From Methylorubrum extorquens (GTDB taxonomy: Bacteria > Pseudomonadota > Alphaproteobacteria > Rhizobiales > Beijerinckiaceae), in contig NZ_JALJXF010000001.1 of NCBI RefSeq assembly GCF_024169925.1, positions 1,308,001 to 1,372,000 on the forward strand: 64,000 nt of DNA, read 5' to 3'. Shown piece after piece: positions 36,259 to 45,599 of the stretch (within the stretch, counting starts at the first letter, position 1; each line of letters opens with the position of its first letter). The translations under genes were made by a program, and so were the position numbers. The notes under the pieces are model-generated. The model saw nothing but the letters and a program-made list of their open reading frames with translations. It ran no database searches and was not told the origin of the DNA.

Positions 36259-36942
36259 TCAGAGCGCCCAAGTCAGGTCCCGATAGGCGCCGTCCCAGAA
36301 CCCGTATTCGAGACGGGTCGCGTGGGTGTAGGCCGTGTGCATGCGGGCGCGCAGCGCCGGGGAGGTCTCGGCGGCGGCCTCGTCGGTGGCGGCGATCATC
36401 GCGGCCACCGCCTCGCCGAACTCCTCACCGGCATAGGTGTCGATCCAGGCCCGGTAGGGATTGTCGGACTTTGCGCGGGAGAAGATGTCGCGGCCGACTT
36501 CGGCATAGATCCAGAAACAGGGCAGAAGAGCGCCGAGTACGACTTCGTAGGGTTCGGCATAGGCGGTCGCGAGCAGCCACGCGACGTAGTGGTCGCAGGC
36601 CGGCGAGAGGGGCGTTGCGGCAAACGTCCCGGCATCGATGCCGTATTCTTGGAAGAAGCCGCCATGCAGCGCCCGCTCGACCACGATGGCGGTCTCGGCG
36701 CCGCGGGCGAACTGCACGATCCGGTCGGGATGCGGCGCCTTGGCGGCGGCGAGCGCCAGCCCCCGGCCAAAACCGATGAGGTAATGCGCGTCCTGCACGA
36801 TGTAGCGGCGGAAGCGTTCCGGGCTCAGGGAGCCGTCCGCCAGTTCCGCATTGAACGGCATCGTGCGGATCGCCTCGTAGGCCGCGAGATTGCGCGCCCA
36901 GGCTTCCTGCGAGAAGCGCCCGGCAGAGGGGATGTCGGCCAA
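36259..36942 (-). CDS. tenA: TenA family aminopyrimidine aminohydrolase / thiaminase II
   Basis: This 227-residue protein has the active-site cysteine Cys142 in LLPCFWIYAEVG, the YIVQDAHYLIGFGRGLALA substrate helix and the closing motif EYGFWDGAYRDLTW with the catalytic Glu. TenA hydrolyses degraded thiamine pyrimidines to HMP for salvage and works with ThiD. It begins 27 bases after a response regulator and probably shares its operon. Whether the two-component system senses thiamine status is an open inference. Confidence 0.92.
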   Translation of the reverse strand: MADIPSAGRFSQEAWARNLAAYEAIRTMPFNAELADGSLSPERFRRYIVQDAHYLIGFGRGLALAAAKAPHPDRIVQFARGAETAIVVERALHGGFFQEYGIDAGTFAATPLSPACDHYVAWLLATAYAEPYEVVLGALLPCFWIYAEVGRDIFSRAKSDNPYRAWIDTYAGEEFGEAVAAMIAATDEAAAETSPALRARMHTAYTHATRLEYGFWDGAYRDLTWAL

Positions 36943-36969
36943 GAAGGGCGCTCCGTCTTCTGAAAAGGA

Positions 36970-37659
36970 TCAACCCTGCCGCTGGGCCTGGGTCACCGCG
37001 ACGTGGATCAGTTCGGCCAGCGTGCGCACCCTGAGCTTCTGGCGCATCTGCGAGCAGGCGTTGGTGACGGTCTTGTAGCTCACCGAGAGGTCGGCGGCGA
37101 TGGCGCCGTAGGACTTGCCCTGCGCGAGGCGCGCCAGGATCTGCTGCTCGCGCGGCGTGAGCTGGGTCTCCGGGGTGCGGCGCGGGTCGGCGCGCAGCAT
37201 CGCCACCTCGGTGGCCAGCCGCCGGTCGAGATAGACCTCGCCCGCACGCACCCGCTCGAAGGCCTGGAACAGCTCGTTCGAGGCGTGGTCCTTGAGCACG
37301 TAACCCAGCGCCCCGGCCTCCAGCGCCCGCGAGACGATGACGGGATCGTTGTGCATCGAGAAGACGAGCACCCGGGTCTCGGGCTCGACGGCGCGCATGC
37401 GCCGGATCAGGGCGAGGCCGGCGAGCCCGCTGCCCTGGAAGGTCAGGTCGCAGATCACCACCGGCGGGCGCAGGCGGTGGAAGGCGCGGTAGCCGGAGAC
37501 GACGCCGGTCGCCTCGACCACGGTCTCGATCCCGGCATCCTCCAGCACGCGGCGACAGCCTTGCAGGACGATCGGGTGATCGTCGATGACCAGAACCGGG
37601 ACGGGTCCGCCCTTGCTCGACGCCGCTTTCATCACGGGGCTGCTGACCGGCGCGTTCAT
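36970..37659 (-). CDS. NarL/LuxR-type response regulator
   Basis: This 229-residue protein has an N-terminal receiver with acidic pocket Asp26-Asp27 (VLVIDDHPIVLQGC), phospho-acceptor Asp71 (VICDLTF) and conserved Lys in GYVLKDHAS. The C-terminal helix-turn-helix reads LTPREQQILARLAQGKSYGA, then LSVSYKTVTNACSQMRQKL. ATG 37659 lies 10 bases after the stop of the upstream kinase gene, so it is almost certainly the cognate regulator. It is followed by tenA. Its binding sites are unknown. Confidence 0.93.
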   Translation of the reverse strand: MNAPVSSPVMKAASSKGGPVPVLVIDDHPIVLQGCRRVLEDAGIETVVEATGVVSGYRAFHRLRPPVVICDLTFQGSGLAGLALIRRMRAVEPETRVLVFSMHNDPVIVSRALEAGALGYVLKDHASNELFQAFERVRAGEVYLDRRLATEVAMLRADPRRTPETQLTPREQQILARLAQGKSYGAIAADLSVSYKTVTNACSQMRQKLRVRTLAELIHVAVTQAQRQG

Positions 37660-37669
37660 CTTACACGCA

Positions 37670-39196
37670 TCACTCGGGTTGCGGCGCGGGCGGAGGCGGA
37701 ACCTCACTGCCGTCGCGCTCGGGATCGATCGGGAGGGTGATCCGGACAACGGTTCCGGAGGCGCCGTTGTCAAGAGACGCCGTGTCGAGATGGAAATGAC
37801 CGCCGAGCGCCTCGACCCGCTCGCGCATCCCCGACAGGCCGAGGCCGACCCGGTGGCCGGGCGCGATGCCGGTGCCGTCATCCTCGACGCTCACCCGCAG
37901 GAGCGTCAGGCCGGCGGCATCGGTCTCCTCCGTCGCACGGGCCCGGACGTGGCGGGCGGCGCCGTGGCGCACGGCGTTGGTGCTGCTCTCCTGGATACAG
38001 CGGAACACGGTGAGATCGACGATGTCGCCGTAGCCGCGGGTCAGCCCCTCGAAGTCGCCATCGAAGGCGGTCTCGGGGTGGCGGCGCCGGAAGTCGCGCA
38101 GCAGCAGGTTGAGGCAATCCGTCAGCGGCACCTCGCCGAGCCCATGCGGGCGCAGGCGGTTGAGGAGGTCGCGGTTGAGGGTCTGAACCTGGCCGACGAT
38201 GCTGCCGATGTCGCCGGCCCGCGCCGCGAGCCGGCCGCGGTCGATCTCGCCGGGGCTGGCGGCGAGCCGCGCGACGGAGGCCGCGTTGGCCTCCAGCGCG
38301 AACAGGCACGGGCCGAACTCGTCGTGGAGTTCGAGGGCGATGCGGGCGCGTTCGTCGTCCTGGGCCGTCAGGAGTTGGCGGTTGAGGCGGCCGTTGGCGG
38401 CCCGCGCCTCGGAGAGCGCCCCGGCCACGCGGTTGAAACGCGCGGCGATCACCGCCAGCTCGCGGGAGGCGGGTGGATCGAGATGGGCGGTATAGTCGTG
38501 CCGCTCCAGCCGGGTCAGACCGTCCGCGAGGCGGCCGAGCGGTCGCAGGATGCGCCCAAGCGCCAAGGTGAGGGCGGCGAGCACCGCGAGGTTCACGATC
38601 AGGCTGGCCAGCGCCAGCGAGCGGGCATAGCCCCAGACCTCCTCGATCTCATCAAGAGGCTGGGTCGTGATCGCGGCGGTGCCGATCCGCTCGCCCTTCA
38701 CGAGGATGGGCAGGTCGTGCTGGCGCGGTTCGGGGGCGATCAGCCGGACGAACCAGCGCGGCGCCGTGCGCTGCTCACGCCCCTGCTCGGAGGGGCCGAA
38801 GCCGACACGCTTGCCTTCCGCATCGAGGATCGTCACGCGGACGTGGCGCAGGGCCTGAAAGCGCAGGTCGAGGGTGTGGAGCACGCTCTCGGGGCTCGGG
38901 CTGCGCAGGGAGCGGATGGTGTCGGCCACCAGGGGCTCGACGGTGGCGAGGCTGGCTGCCATCTCGACCTGCACGGCGCTGCGCGCGGTCAGCACAATCA
39001 CGCCGCAGGAGGCGAGGGCGGCCACGATATCGATGGCGAGCACGACGAGGATGAGCCGCGTGCGCGTCGGCCAGCCGGCCCAGAACGGCACGGCCGCGTC
39101 GGCAGCCCGATCCTGCGCCTTGTCGAGATTGGGATCGGCCACGGATTGCGCCATCATGGGCGTCGGGGAAGCTTGCGTCGCGGCGGGAATCGGCAC
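37670..39196 (-). CDS. NarX-type sensor histidine kinase (HisKA_3)
   Basis: This 508-residue membrane kinase has helix 1 at 48-70, a periplasmic sensor of about 120 residues, helix 2 at 193-215, a HAMP linker (GRILRPLGRLADGL), and a dimerisation box with phospho-acceptor His291 (DDERARIALELHDEFGP). The ATPase N box is CIQESSTNAVRHG and the G box VEDDGTGIAPG. The start is GTG 39196 behind GAGGG; ATG 39157 is a shorter alternative. It forms a kinase-regulator-tenA operon. Confidence 0.9.
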   Translation of the reverse strand: MPIPAATQASPTPMMAQSVADPNLDKAQDRAADAAVPFWAGWPTRTRLILVVLAIDIVAALASCGVIVLTARSAVQVEMAASLATVEPLVADTIRSLRSPSPESVLHTLDLRFQALRHVRVTILDAEGKRVGFGPSEQGREQRTAPRWFVRLIAPEPRQHDLPILVKGERIGTAAITTQPLDEIEEVWGYARSLALASLIVNLAVLAALTLALGRILRPLGRLADGLTRLERHDYTAHLDPPASRELAVIAARFNRVAGALSEARAANGRLNRQLLTAQDDERARIALELHDEFGPCLFALEANAASVARLAASPGEIDRGRLAARAGDIGSIVGQVQTLNRDLLNRLRPHGLGEVPLTDCLNLLLRDFRRRHPETAFDGDFEGLTRGYGDIVDLTVFRCIQESSTNAVRHGAARHVRARATEETDAAGLTLLRVSVEDDGTGIAPGHRVGLGLSGMRERVEALGGHFHLDTASLDNGASGTVVRITLPIDPERDGSEVPPPPAPQPE

Positions 39197-39657
39197 GGGC
39201 CCTCGCGGTCGATCAGTCCGCCATACGCCGACACGAGCAGGCCGTATCCGGGACCATTCGGCAAGCCGCCATCGGATAAAAGTCTCAGATCTCTACTCTT
39301 TCGGCACGGCTGCACCGTGGCCGATCACCGGTTGAAAGTCCATGCCGGCGCCGCGCCACAGGGTCGCGCGGCACACTGATGTTTTTCTTATGATTGCCTG
39401 CCGAGACGCCGCACACCGCATCGGCCCAGTTACACGCTCCGTTAAGCCGGCTCCGCTAAGGTCGATCGCGAGAATTGATCGGGGCGAGACTTGTCCGGGG
39501 CGCGCCTGTCCCGTTCAGGTCCATCCGCCCCGGATTTTCCGACAGATTCGTGTGGATGGACGACGCCTGAATTCTCAACAGGCTGCACCGGACATCTTGC
39601 CGCCGCATTGCCGAGGCCGTCTTGTTGCAGGGCTACAACGTGCAAGAGGCCGACCGC
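39197..39657. other. Divergent intergenic region
   Basis: This region lies between the kinase operon and the next plus-strand gene. No coding frame or recognisable operator was found. It presumably contains both promoters. Confidence 0.4.
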
Positions 39658-40485
39658 ATGTCGGTGACGATCCATCCGTCCCAAACCCGGCCGGCCGAGA
39701 GCAGGGCTCTGGCCCGGCGCCGGCTGCCTCTCATCCTCGGCGCCGCGGGCGGGGGCACTGCCCTCCTCGTCTTCGCCGTGGGGGCTTTTGCGTTCTTCTC
39801 CGATCTGGCCGATCCCCGAAGCCGGCCGGCGCGAATCGCACCCGTCGCCTCGCAATGGCCCGACCTGAAGGACGGCGTTCCGGCACTGGCGCCGGCCGCC
39901 AGCGGCTTGCCCGAAGGGCGCCGGGCCAGCCTGCCGATCACTGAACCCGCTGCACCGGCCGCGCCACCGCCTGCGCCGGCGGCATCCGCAGCGCCGGAGA
40001 TCGCGCCGCCGGCCCGGGCGAACCTGCCGATCGAGCCCGCACCGACGGTTCCGGCCGCGGCCCGCACGGCGGCAGCGCTCGCCCCCGCCAAAGTCACGGT
40101 GCCGCTGCCTCCGAGCCGGAGCGAGATGGTGCAGGCGAAGACGGAGCAGCCGGCGCGTTTCGTATCGCTGCCCGCGAAGACGAAGCCCGAGATCACGAAA
40201 ACCGAAGCCAAGGCCGAGGCAAGAGCCAAGACCGACAGCGCCAAGGCCGAGATTGCCAAGGCTGAACCCGCCAAGGCCGATCTCGGCCGGAAGCCCGCGC
40301 CGGTCGTCCGCGACCGCGCCACGGAAGCACGGCCGACGCAGACCGCTTCGGCGCAAGCACCTGCCGCGCGACCGGCGCAGGACGCAGCGGAAGAGCCGGA
40401 ACTGCTCGGCGTCAAGATACCCGGCGGCCGTCAGATCCGAGACGGCTGGGATGCCGCCGTGAGCGGCCTGCTCGGCGACAAGTAA
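39658..40485 (+). CDS. Membrane-anchored Ala/Pro/Lys-rich protein of unknown function
   Basis: This 275-residue product has an N-terminal basic stretch, then one hydrophobic segment (LPLILGAAGGGTALLVFAVG, residues about 34-58). A long low-complexity Ala/Pro then Lys/Ala/Glu region follows, and a short conserved-looking end, LLGVKIPGGRQIRDGWDAAV. Orientation suggests a periplasm-spanning stalk. The antisense strand is also open, but this frame has the more natural composition and membrane anchor. The family was not recognised. Confidence 0.6.
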   Translation: MSVTIHPSQTRPAESRALARRRLPLILGAAGGGTALLVFAVGAFAFFSDLADPRSRPARIAPVASQWPDLKDGVPALAPAASGLPEGRRASLPITEPAAPAAPPPAPAASAAPEIAPPARANLPIEPAPTVPAAARTAAALAPAKVTVPLPPSRSEMVQAKTEQPARFVSLPAKTKPEITKTEAKAEARAKTDSAKAEIAKAEPAKADLGRKPAPVVRDRATEARPTQTASAQAPAARPAQDAAEEPELLGVKIPGGRQIRDGWDAAVSGLLGDK

Positions 40486-40597
40486 GTTCGTCGGCACGAC
40501 GGCCCGGCTCGAACGAGCCGAACGCAACCGTCGACGCGTGCACACCCAAAATCGTCGCCGGGGCGGCTTTCGTGCCCCGGCACCGTCGCGCGGCGGC

Positions 40598-42304
40598 TCA
40601 GCCGCCCCGGCCCGACTTGGTCGCCTCGCGGCGATGGCGCTGGGCGCGGGGGCTCTTCGGTGCCTTGGCGGCAGCCGGTCCATCCCCCTGCATCCGCTCG
40701 ACGCGCACATCCGCGGGCCCGCGCCGGGCGAAGGACGCGGCGAAGTCATCCGCAGCGCTGGCGCGGACCTCGAAGGTCGTCTCGTTGTCGAAGATCCGGA
40801 TCGAGCCGATATCGCCCCGCCCGATCTGCCCGCGGCGGGTCAGCATCGGCAAAAGGCGGCGCGGCTCGGCCCGGTCGCGGCGACCGAGATTGAGCCGGAA
40901 CCACGCTGCCGGCTCGTCGTCACCGACCCGCGAAGCGCCGACCGGCACACCGCTGCGGGACTCCGGACGCCGGCTCGTCTCGTAGGCCGGATCGCTCACC
41001 TCCTCCGGCACGGGGATGCGCGAGCGGTAGAGCCGGGCGAAGGCCGCAGCGAGACGCTCGGGCGGGCAGCGCTCCATCAGCGCCTCGGCCCATTCCCGCT
41101 CCCACTCGCGGTCCTCCTCCGTCTCGGGCTCGGCGAGCAGCGGATCGGACATCATCCGCTCGCGGTCGAGGATGCGGATCTCGTCCGCGTTCGGCGGGCC
41201 GCTCCAATCGGGGCTGACCTTGGCGATGGCGAACATCTGCTCGGCCCGCCGCCGCCGGGCCGGCGGCACCAGCACGACGCTGGTGCCTTTCCGGCCGGCG
41301 CGGCCGGTGCGGCCGGAGCGGTGCTGCATCACCTCCGCATCGTGCGGCAGATCGGCGTGGATGACGAGGTCGAGCCCTGGCAGATCGATGCCGCGGGCGG
41401 CGACGTCGGTGGCGACGCAGACGCGGGCACGGCCGTCGCGCAGGGCCTGGAGCGCGGCGTTGCGCTCGCCCTGGCCGAGCTCGCCCGAGAGCGCCACGGC
41501 TGAGAAGCCGCGTTCGGTCAGCGAGGCCTGGAGATGGCGCACGCCGTCACGGGTGTTGCAGAACACGATCGCGACCGGCGCATCGACGTAGCGCAGAATG
41601 TTGACGACGGCGTGCTCGACCTCCCGCGGCATCACGCGCACCGCGCGGTAGACGATGTCGGCATGGCCGCGGGTCTCGCCGGCGACCGCGAGGCGCAGGG
41701 CGTCGCGCTGATAGCTCTCGGCGAGCGCGACGATGGCTTTCGGCAGTGTCGCCGAGAACAGCAGGGTGCGCCGGTCCTTCGGGGTCGATGCCAGGATGAA
41801 TTCGAGATCCTCGCGAAAGCCCATGTCGAGCATTTCGTCGGCCTCGTCGAGGATGACGGCGCGAAGACCTTCGGTGACGAGCCGGCCGCGCTCCATGTGG
41901 TCGCGCAGGCGCCCCGGCGTGCCGACGACGATGTGGACGCCGGCCTCCAGCGCGCGGGCCTCGCGGCGCGGATCCATGCCGCCGACGCAAGGGACGATGC
42001 GCGCGCCGGTCTGCGCGTAGAGCCAAGTCAGCTCCCGCTGCACCTGAAGTGCCAGCTCACGGGTCGGAGCGATGACGAGCGCCAGCGGCGCGCCGGGCGG
42101 CGGCAGCGCCTCGTCCTCGCCGAGCAGCGTACCGGAGATGGCGAGACCGAAGGCAACGGTCTTGCCCGATCCGGTCTGAGCCGAAACGAGCAGGTCGCGC
42201 TCGGGGACGGCATCGAGCACCGCCTGCTGGACGGGTGTCGGCTCGGCATAGTTGCGCTCGGTGAGCGCCCGCGCCAGGGGGGAGGGCAGAGTCGGAAATG
42301 GCAA
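40598..42304 (-). CDS. DEAD-box ATP-dependent RNA helicase, TTG start
   Basis: This 568-residue helicase has a Q motif (YAEPTPVQQAVL), Walker A AQTGSGKT (42-49), DEADEMLDMGF, SAT and HRSGRTGRAGRKGT. The C-terminus (about 470-545) resembles the DbpA RNA-binding domain found in DeaD/CsdA, ending in an Arg/Lys tail. It should remodel structured RNA and ribosome precursors, often at low temperature. An in-frame TAA five codons upstream and no later ATG before the Q motif make TTG 42304 the only reasonable start. Confidence 0.92.
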   Translation of the reverse strand: MPFPTLPSPLARALTERNYAEPTPVQQAVLDAVPERDLLVSAQTGSGKTVAFGLAISGTLLGEDEALPPPGAPLALVIAPTRELALQVQRELTWLYAQTGARIVPCVGGMDPRREARALEAGVHIVVGTPGRLRDHMERGRLVTEGLRAVILDEADEMLDMGFREDLEFILASTPKDRRTLLFSATLPKAIVALAESYQRDALRLAVAGETRGHADIVYRAVRVMPREVEHAVVNILRYVDAPVAIVFCNTRDGVRHLQASLTERGFSAVALSGELGQGERNAALQALRDGRARVCVATDVAARGIDLPGLDLVIHADLPHDAEVMQHRSGRTGRAGRKGTSVVLVPPARRRRAEQMFAIAKVSPDWSGPPNADEIRILDRERMMSDPLLAEPETEEDREWEREWAEALMERCPPERLAAAFARLYRSRIPVPEEVSDPAYETSRRPESRSGVPVGASRVGDDEPAAWFRLNLGRRDRAEPRRLLPMLTRRGQIGRGDIGSIRIFDNETTFEVRASAADDFAASFARRGPADVRVERMQGDGPAAAKAPKSPRAQRHRREATKSGRGG

Positions 42305-42455
42305 GGGAGATGCGCCTTAAGGGTCGGCGAATTCGGACCGGCAATCATCGGCCGGATCGGAATCGGACGCCGCTTCTAACCCTATTTAGACGCGCCGACC
42401 ACTACGCCGGCCGCGCGGGGGCGTTGCGCGGGGGCCGGGGCGGGCGCTTTCCCAT

Positions 42456-43187
42456 TCACGGGCCGTGCGGTTGCTCCGCCTCGATCCCGCCGTCGTCCGG
42501 CGGCGAAGGGGTTGCGGCCAATCGGACGGCGGGCACGTCGCCCTCGTCGTAGAGCCCCTGGCGGAACATCCAGGCGTAAGATTTGCGGACGATGTCGAGG
42601 GTCGCCTCGTCGTAGTAGGCGGCGGCGGCGCGACGTGCCGTGGTGTTGATGTGCGGCAACGCCTCCCCGTCCTGCAGGGTCACGCCCTGCAGAGCGGCAG
42701 CCAATCCGGTTTCGATTTCCTCCACCTTGACGATGGCGAGCTGCGGCAGGCTGAACGTTTCCTCGGTCCGATGGTAACTCTCGGTGTTCCACAAGTCGCA
42801 GGTGCCGTGCGTCTCCCAAACCCAATGTAGATAGGCATCAAAGGGCATTCTAGCAGCCTGGCGGACAGCTTCGAGAAGCACCGGACTGTTCAGATCTTCT
42901 GCGATCGTGTCGTACTGGAGATTTTGCCTGTAATGCTCGTAGACGGAAACTTCCCGGTCAAACGGGTTGCGCGTCATGACCAGCACGCGCTTGAATGCGG
43001 AAGGCGGCTGCGCAAGAACGCCGCAGGCATAGCCGACGGAGAGCGACAAGGTGGGGTGATTGCTGCCCAATGTCTTTATGTAGGCCGTTTGCACCTCCGG
43101 CAACACCGACCTCAGGTATCGAAGGATCGAGGTTCCAGCCGTCTTCGGATTGTGAACGAAGAGCAGTTCGCGATTGAATAAGATCAT
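42456..43187 (-). CDS. Sulfotransferase (2-O-sulfotransferase-like)
   Basis: This 243-residue protein opens MILFNRELLFVHNPKTAGTS. It has the 5'-phosphosulfate loop HNPKTAGTSI and a 3'-phosphate motif VMTRNPFDREVSVYEHY, as in PAPS-dependent sulfotransferases of the heparan-2-sulfotransferase type. The acceptor may be a polysaccharide or Nod-factor-like glycan; this is not determinable. ATG 43187 is preferred because the family begins at this strand; ATG 43223 is possible. It is divergent from a second, different sulfotransferase. Confidence 0.8.
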   Translation of the reverse strand: MILFNRELLFVHNPKTAGTSILRYLRSVLPEVQTAYIKTLGSNHPTLSLSVGYACGVLAQPPSAFKRVLVMTRNPFDREVSVYEHYRQNLQYDTIAEDLNSPVLLEAVRQAARMPFDAYLHWVWETHGTCDLWNTESYHRTEETFSLPQLAIVKVEEIETGLAAALQGVTLQDGEALPHINTTARRAAAAYYDEATLDIVRKSYAWMFRQGLYDEGDVPAVRLAATPSPPDDGGIEAEQPHGP

Positions 43188-43433
43188 TCGAAAAACCGAA
43201 ATCCTCTCACGCGCCCCAACCATGTCCAGGTTGCGCCTGCGGGATCCTTGAGCGGGCCGCGACCGGTTGCAGAGCCGGCCCGCCGAGCGGAGGACGGTAC
43301 CCTTTGGGTGCGAACACAATTGTATCGAAGGCCGCATCGGCTGCAATCCCGGCCCCTGCGCCGCCCGCCGGATGCGCCGGGACGAGCAGCGGGATCGATA
43401 TCACGGCGACGCAGTGCCGAACGGAGGCCGAGC

Positions 43434-44258
43434 ATGACGACAGCGACGGTTCACCCGGCCGAGAGCGGGTTACTCGATTTCGTCGTTGCGGGCGCGCAGA
43501 AATGCGGGACCACGACTCTGTATGCCTACCTCGATGGGCATCCCAGCGTCAGCATGGCGAATCCGAAGGAAACGCACTTTTTCGATACGGAAACCACCGA
43601 CTGGTCGCGGCCCGACTATGCGCGCCTTCATTCCCTCGTTCCACCCGGCGGAACGATCTCGGGAGAAGCCACGCCGGTCACGCTCTACTGGCTACCAGCG
43701 CATGAGCGGCTTCGCGCCTACAATCCCCATCTCAAGATCATCCTGCTGTTTCGCGATCCGATCGACCGCGCCTATTCCAACTGGCGCATGGTCCGGCGCT
43801 TTTCGGAAGCGGGCGTCACGGTCGGGGGGCAAGCCGTGGAGACGCTGCCGTTCGGAGTGGCCATACGCGACGGCCGGCGCCGGATGGCCGAGCATGTCGA
43901 GGTTCCCGGCCTCAACCGGTGGTGGGCCTATGTGGAGCGCGGCCTCTACGCCGAGCAGGTGCGTCACTTCCGGCGTTTCTTCCCGGCGGAGCAGTTCCTG
44001 CTTCTGAACTTCGACGACATCCGCAACGACCCCAGTGCCCTGCTGGCACGCGTCGCCGGGTTCCTCGACATCGATCCGGATCGTTTCACCACGGAGCGGC
44101 TCACCGAGAACCTCGGCGGTGATCGTGAGGACGAGGGACCGGACGAGGACGACATCCGGTATCTGTCCGAACTCTACAGGGACGATCTCGTCGCGTTCCA
44201 AGCGATGTCGGGGCTGGATCTCTCGACGTGGCGGACGTGGCGCGCCGTCCGGGGCTGA
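43434..44258 (+). CDS. PAPS-dependent sulfotransferase
   Basis: This 274-residue protein carries FVVAGAQKCGTTTLYAYLDG (5'-PSB loop), HPSVSMANPKETHFFD, and the 3'-phosphate motif LLFRDPIDRAYSNWRM. It ends with the region FLDIDPDRF typical of bacterial NodH/aryl-type sulfotransferases. It transfers sulfate from PAPS to a hydroxyl of an unknown acceptor. ATG 43434 has GGAGG nearby. It belongs to a different subfamily from the divergent neighbour, so the pair is not a simple duplication. Confidence 0.88.
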   Translation: MTTATVHPAESGLLDFVVAGAQKCGTTTLYAYLDGHPSVSMANPKETHFFDTETTDWSRPDYARLHSLVPPGGTISGEATPVTLYWLPAHERLRAYNPHLKIILLFRDPIDRAYSNWRMVRRFSEAGVTVGGQAVETLPFGVAIRDGRRRMAEHVEVPGLNRWWAYVERGLYAEQVRHFRRFFPAEQFLLLNFDDIRNDPSALLARVAGFLDIDPDRFTTERLTENLGGDREDEGPDEDDIRYLSELYRDDLVAFQAMSGLDLSTWRTWRAVRG

Positions 44259-44265
44259 AGGGTCG

Positions 44266-45363
44266 TCAGGGCCCGGCATCGCTCCGTCGAACGGACGGCC
44301 TTGCGCCGCGCTCCTCCACCAGGGCGACGATATCGTCCCAGCGCGAGAGGAAGGCGGCGACGCAGGCCGGGTCGAAATGCCGGCCCGCCTCCGCCTCGAC
44401 ATGCGCACGCGCCCGCTCAAGGGACCAGGCGGGCTTGTAGCTGCGCGCGGAGATCAGCGCGTCGAACACGTCGGCCACCGCGACGATCCGGCCGGAGCGG
44501 GGAATCTCCTCGCCCTTGAGGCCGCGGGGATAGCCGGTGCCATCCCAGCGCTCATGGTGGGTCAGCGCGATCTCGGCGGCGATCTGGAGCAGGCGCGAGG
44601 GGCTGTCGTGCAGCATGTGGTAGCCGCGCAGCGCATGCTGGCGCATCTCCTCCCACTCGTCGGGGGTGAGGGGGCCGGCCTTCATCAGGATGTGGTCGGG
44701 GACCGCGATCTTGCCGATGTCGTGCATGGTCGAGGCCAAAGCCACGTCGTCGGCCTCCGCCGACGACAGACCGAGCCCCTCGGCCACGGCGATGACGCAG
44801 CCGGCCACGTGGGTGAGATGGTCACCGGCGTTGTCGTCGCGAAACTCGGCTGCCAGCATCAGGCGACGGATCAACTCGCGCTCGCGCGCCGTGGCCTCGG
44901 CCACCGCCCGCGCCGCATCGCGCCGCATGGCACGCGCCCGGTCGTCGCTCTCCCGGCGCGCCAGGGCGAGTTCGATCAGAACACCGACCCGGTCCTGCAA
45001 TTCGAGGGCGTCGAAGGGCTTGGACAGCACGTCGGTGGCGCCGGCCTCGCGGCCGATCCGGCGCAGGCTCCGGGCATCGCCGCCGGCCACCAGCAGGATC
45101 GGCGTCCGGACGAGGCTCTCGCACTCCCGCAGGGCGCGGATCAGGGCCGGAGCGTCGAAGCGTTCGGGCTCGGCCTCCAGCACGATCACCTTAGGGTCCT
45201 CGGCGATCAGGTCGTCGATCACACGGCTCGACACCGCGAGGATGCAGGCGCTGCAGGGCTGCCCGCGCAAAGCGAGGACGAGGGGAGCCGGGGTTCGCGC
45301 CGCCACGATGGCGACCACCGTGTCCCGGCTTCGCTCCCCGCTTCCTTGCGCGCCGCCCGTCAT
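44266..45363 (-). CDS. HD-GYP phosphodiesterase with pseudo-receiver domain
   Basis: This 365-residue protein has an N-terminal receiver-like domain (about 15-130). The phospho-acceptor Asp is Glu63 (KVIVLEAEPE) and the acidic pair is missing, but the switch Lys115 (LSKPF) remains. The C-terminal HD-GYP domain has STMHDIGKIAVPDHILMKAG (His214-Asp215) and HHERWDGTGYPRGLKGEEIP (GYP 277-279). It should hydrolyse cyclic di-GMP in the cytoplasm. The Glu may mimic a phosphorylated state. ATG 45363 was chosen over a longer, non-protein-like extension. Confidence 0.88.
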   Translation of the reverse strand: MTGGAQGSGERSRDTVVAIVAARTPAPLVLALRGQPCSACILAVSSRVIDDLIAEDPKVIVLEAEPERFDAPALIRALRECESLVRTPILLVAGGDARSLRRIGREAGATDVLSKPFDALELQDRVGVLIELALARRESDDRARAMRRDAARAVAEATARERELIRRLMLAAEFRDDNAGDHLTHVAGCVIAVAEGLGLSSAEADDVALASTMHDIGKIAVPDHILMKAGPLTPDEWEEMRQHALRGYHMLHDSPSRLLQIAAEIALTHHERWDGTGYPRGLKGEEIPRSGRIVAVADVFDALISARSYKPAWSLERARAHVEAEAGRHFDPACVAAFLSRWDDIVALVEERGARPSVRRSDAGP

Positions 45364-45599
45364 CGCGTCATCCACGGCGATCCCGGCATGGCCCGCCGCC
45401 CGCCGACTCCCGATCGCTGCCCCCCTGCGTGCCAGAATATGGTTAACCGGGATTTGAGATGGCGTGACCGACCTTCGGGTGCCCAGGCCTCCTGCGGAGA
45501 CCGGCCGCCACGGTCGGGGACGGCACGGGTCCGACGCGTCGCCCCGGCCGGCCCGAAAACCAGGCGCCACTTTTCAGGCCGGCGCGCTAGATTCCCGGC

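Noticed and set aside
39442..40749. 435-residue minus-strand frame opposite the Ala/Pro/Lys-rich protein
   Set aside because: Arg-rich low-complexity shadow; the plus-strand frame has a membrane anchor and a plausible end.
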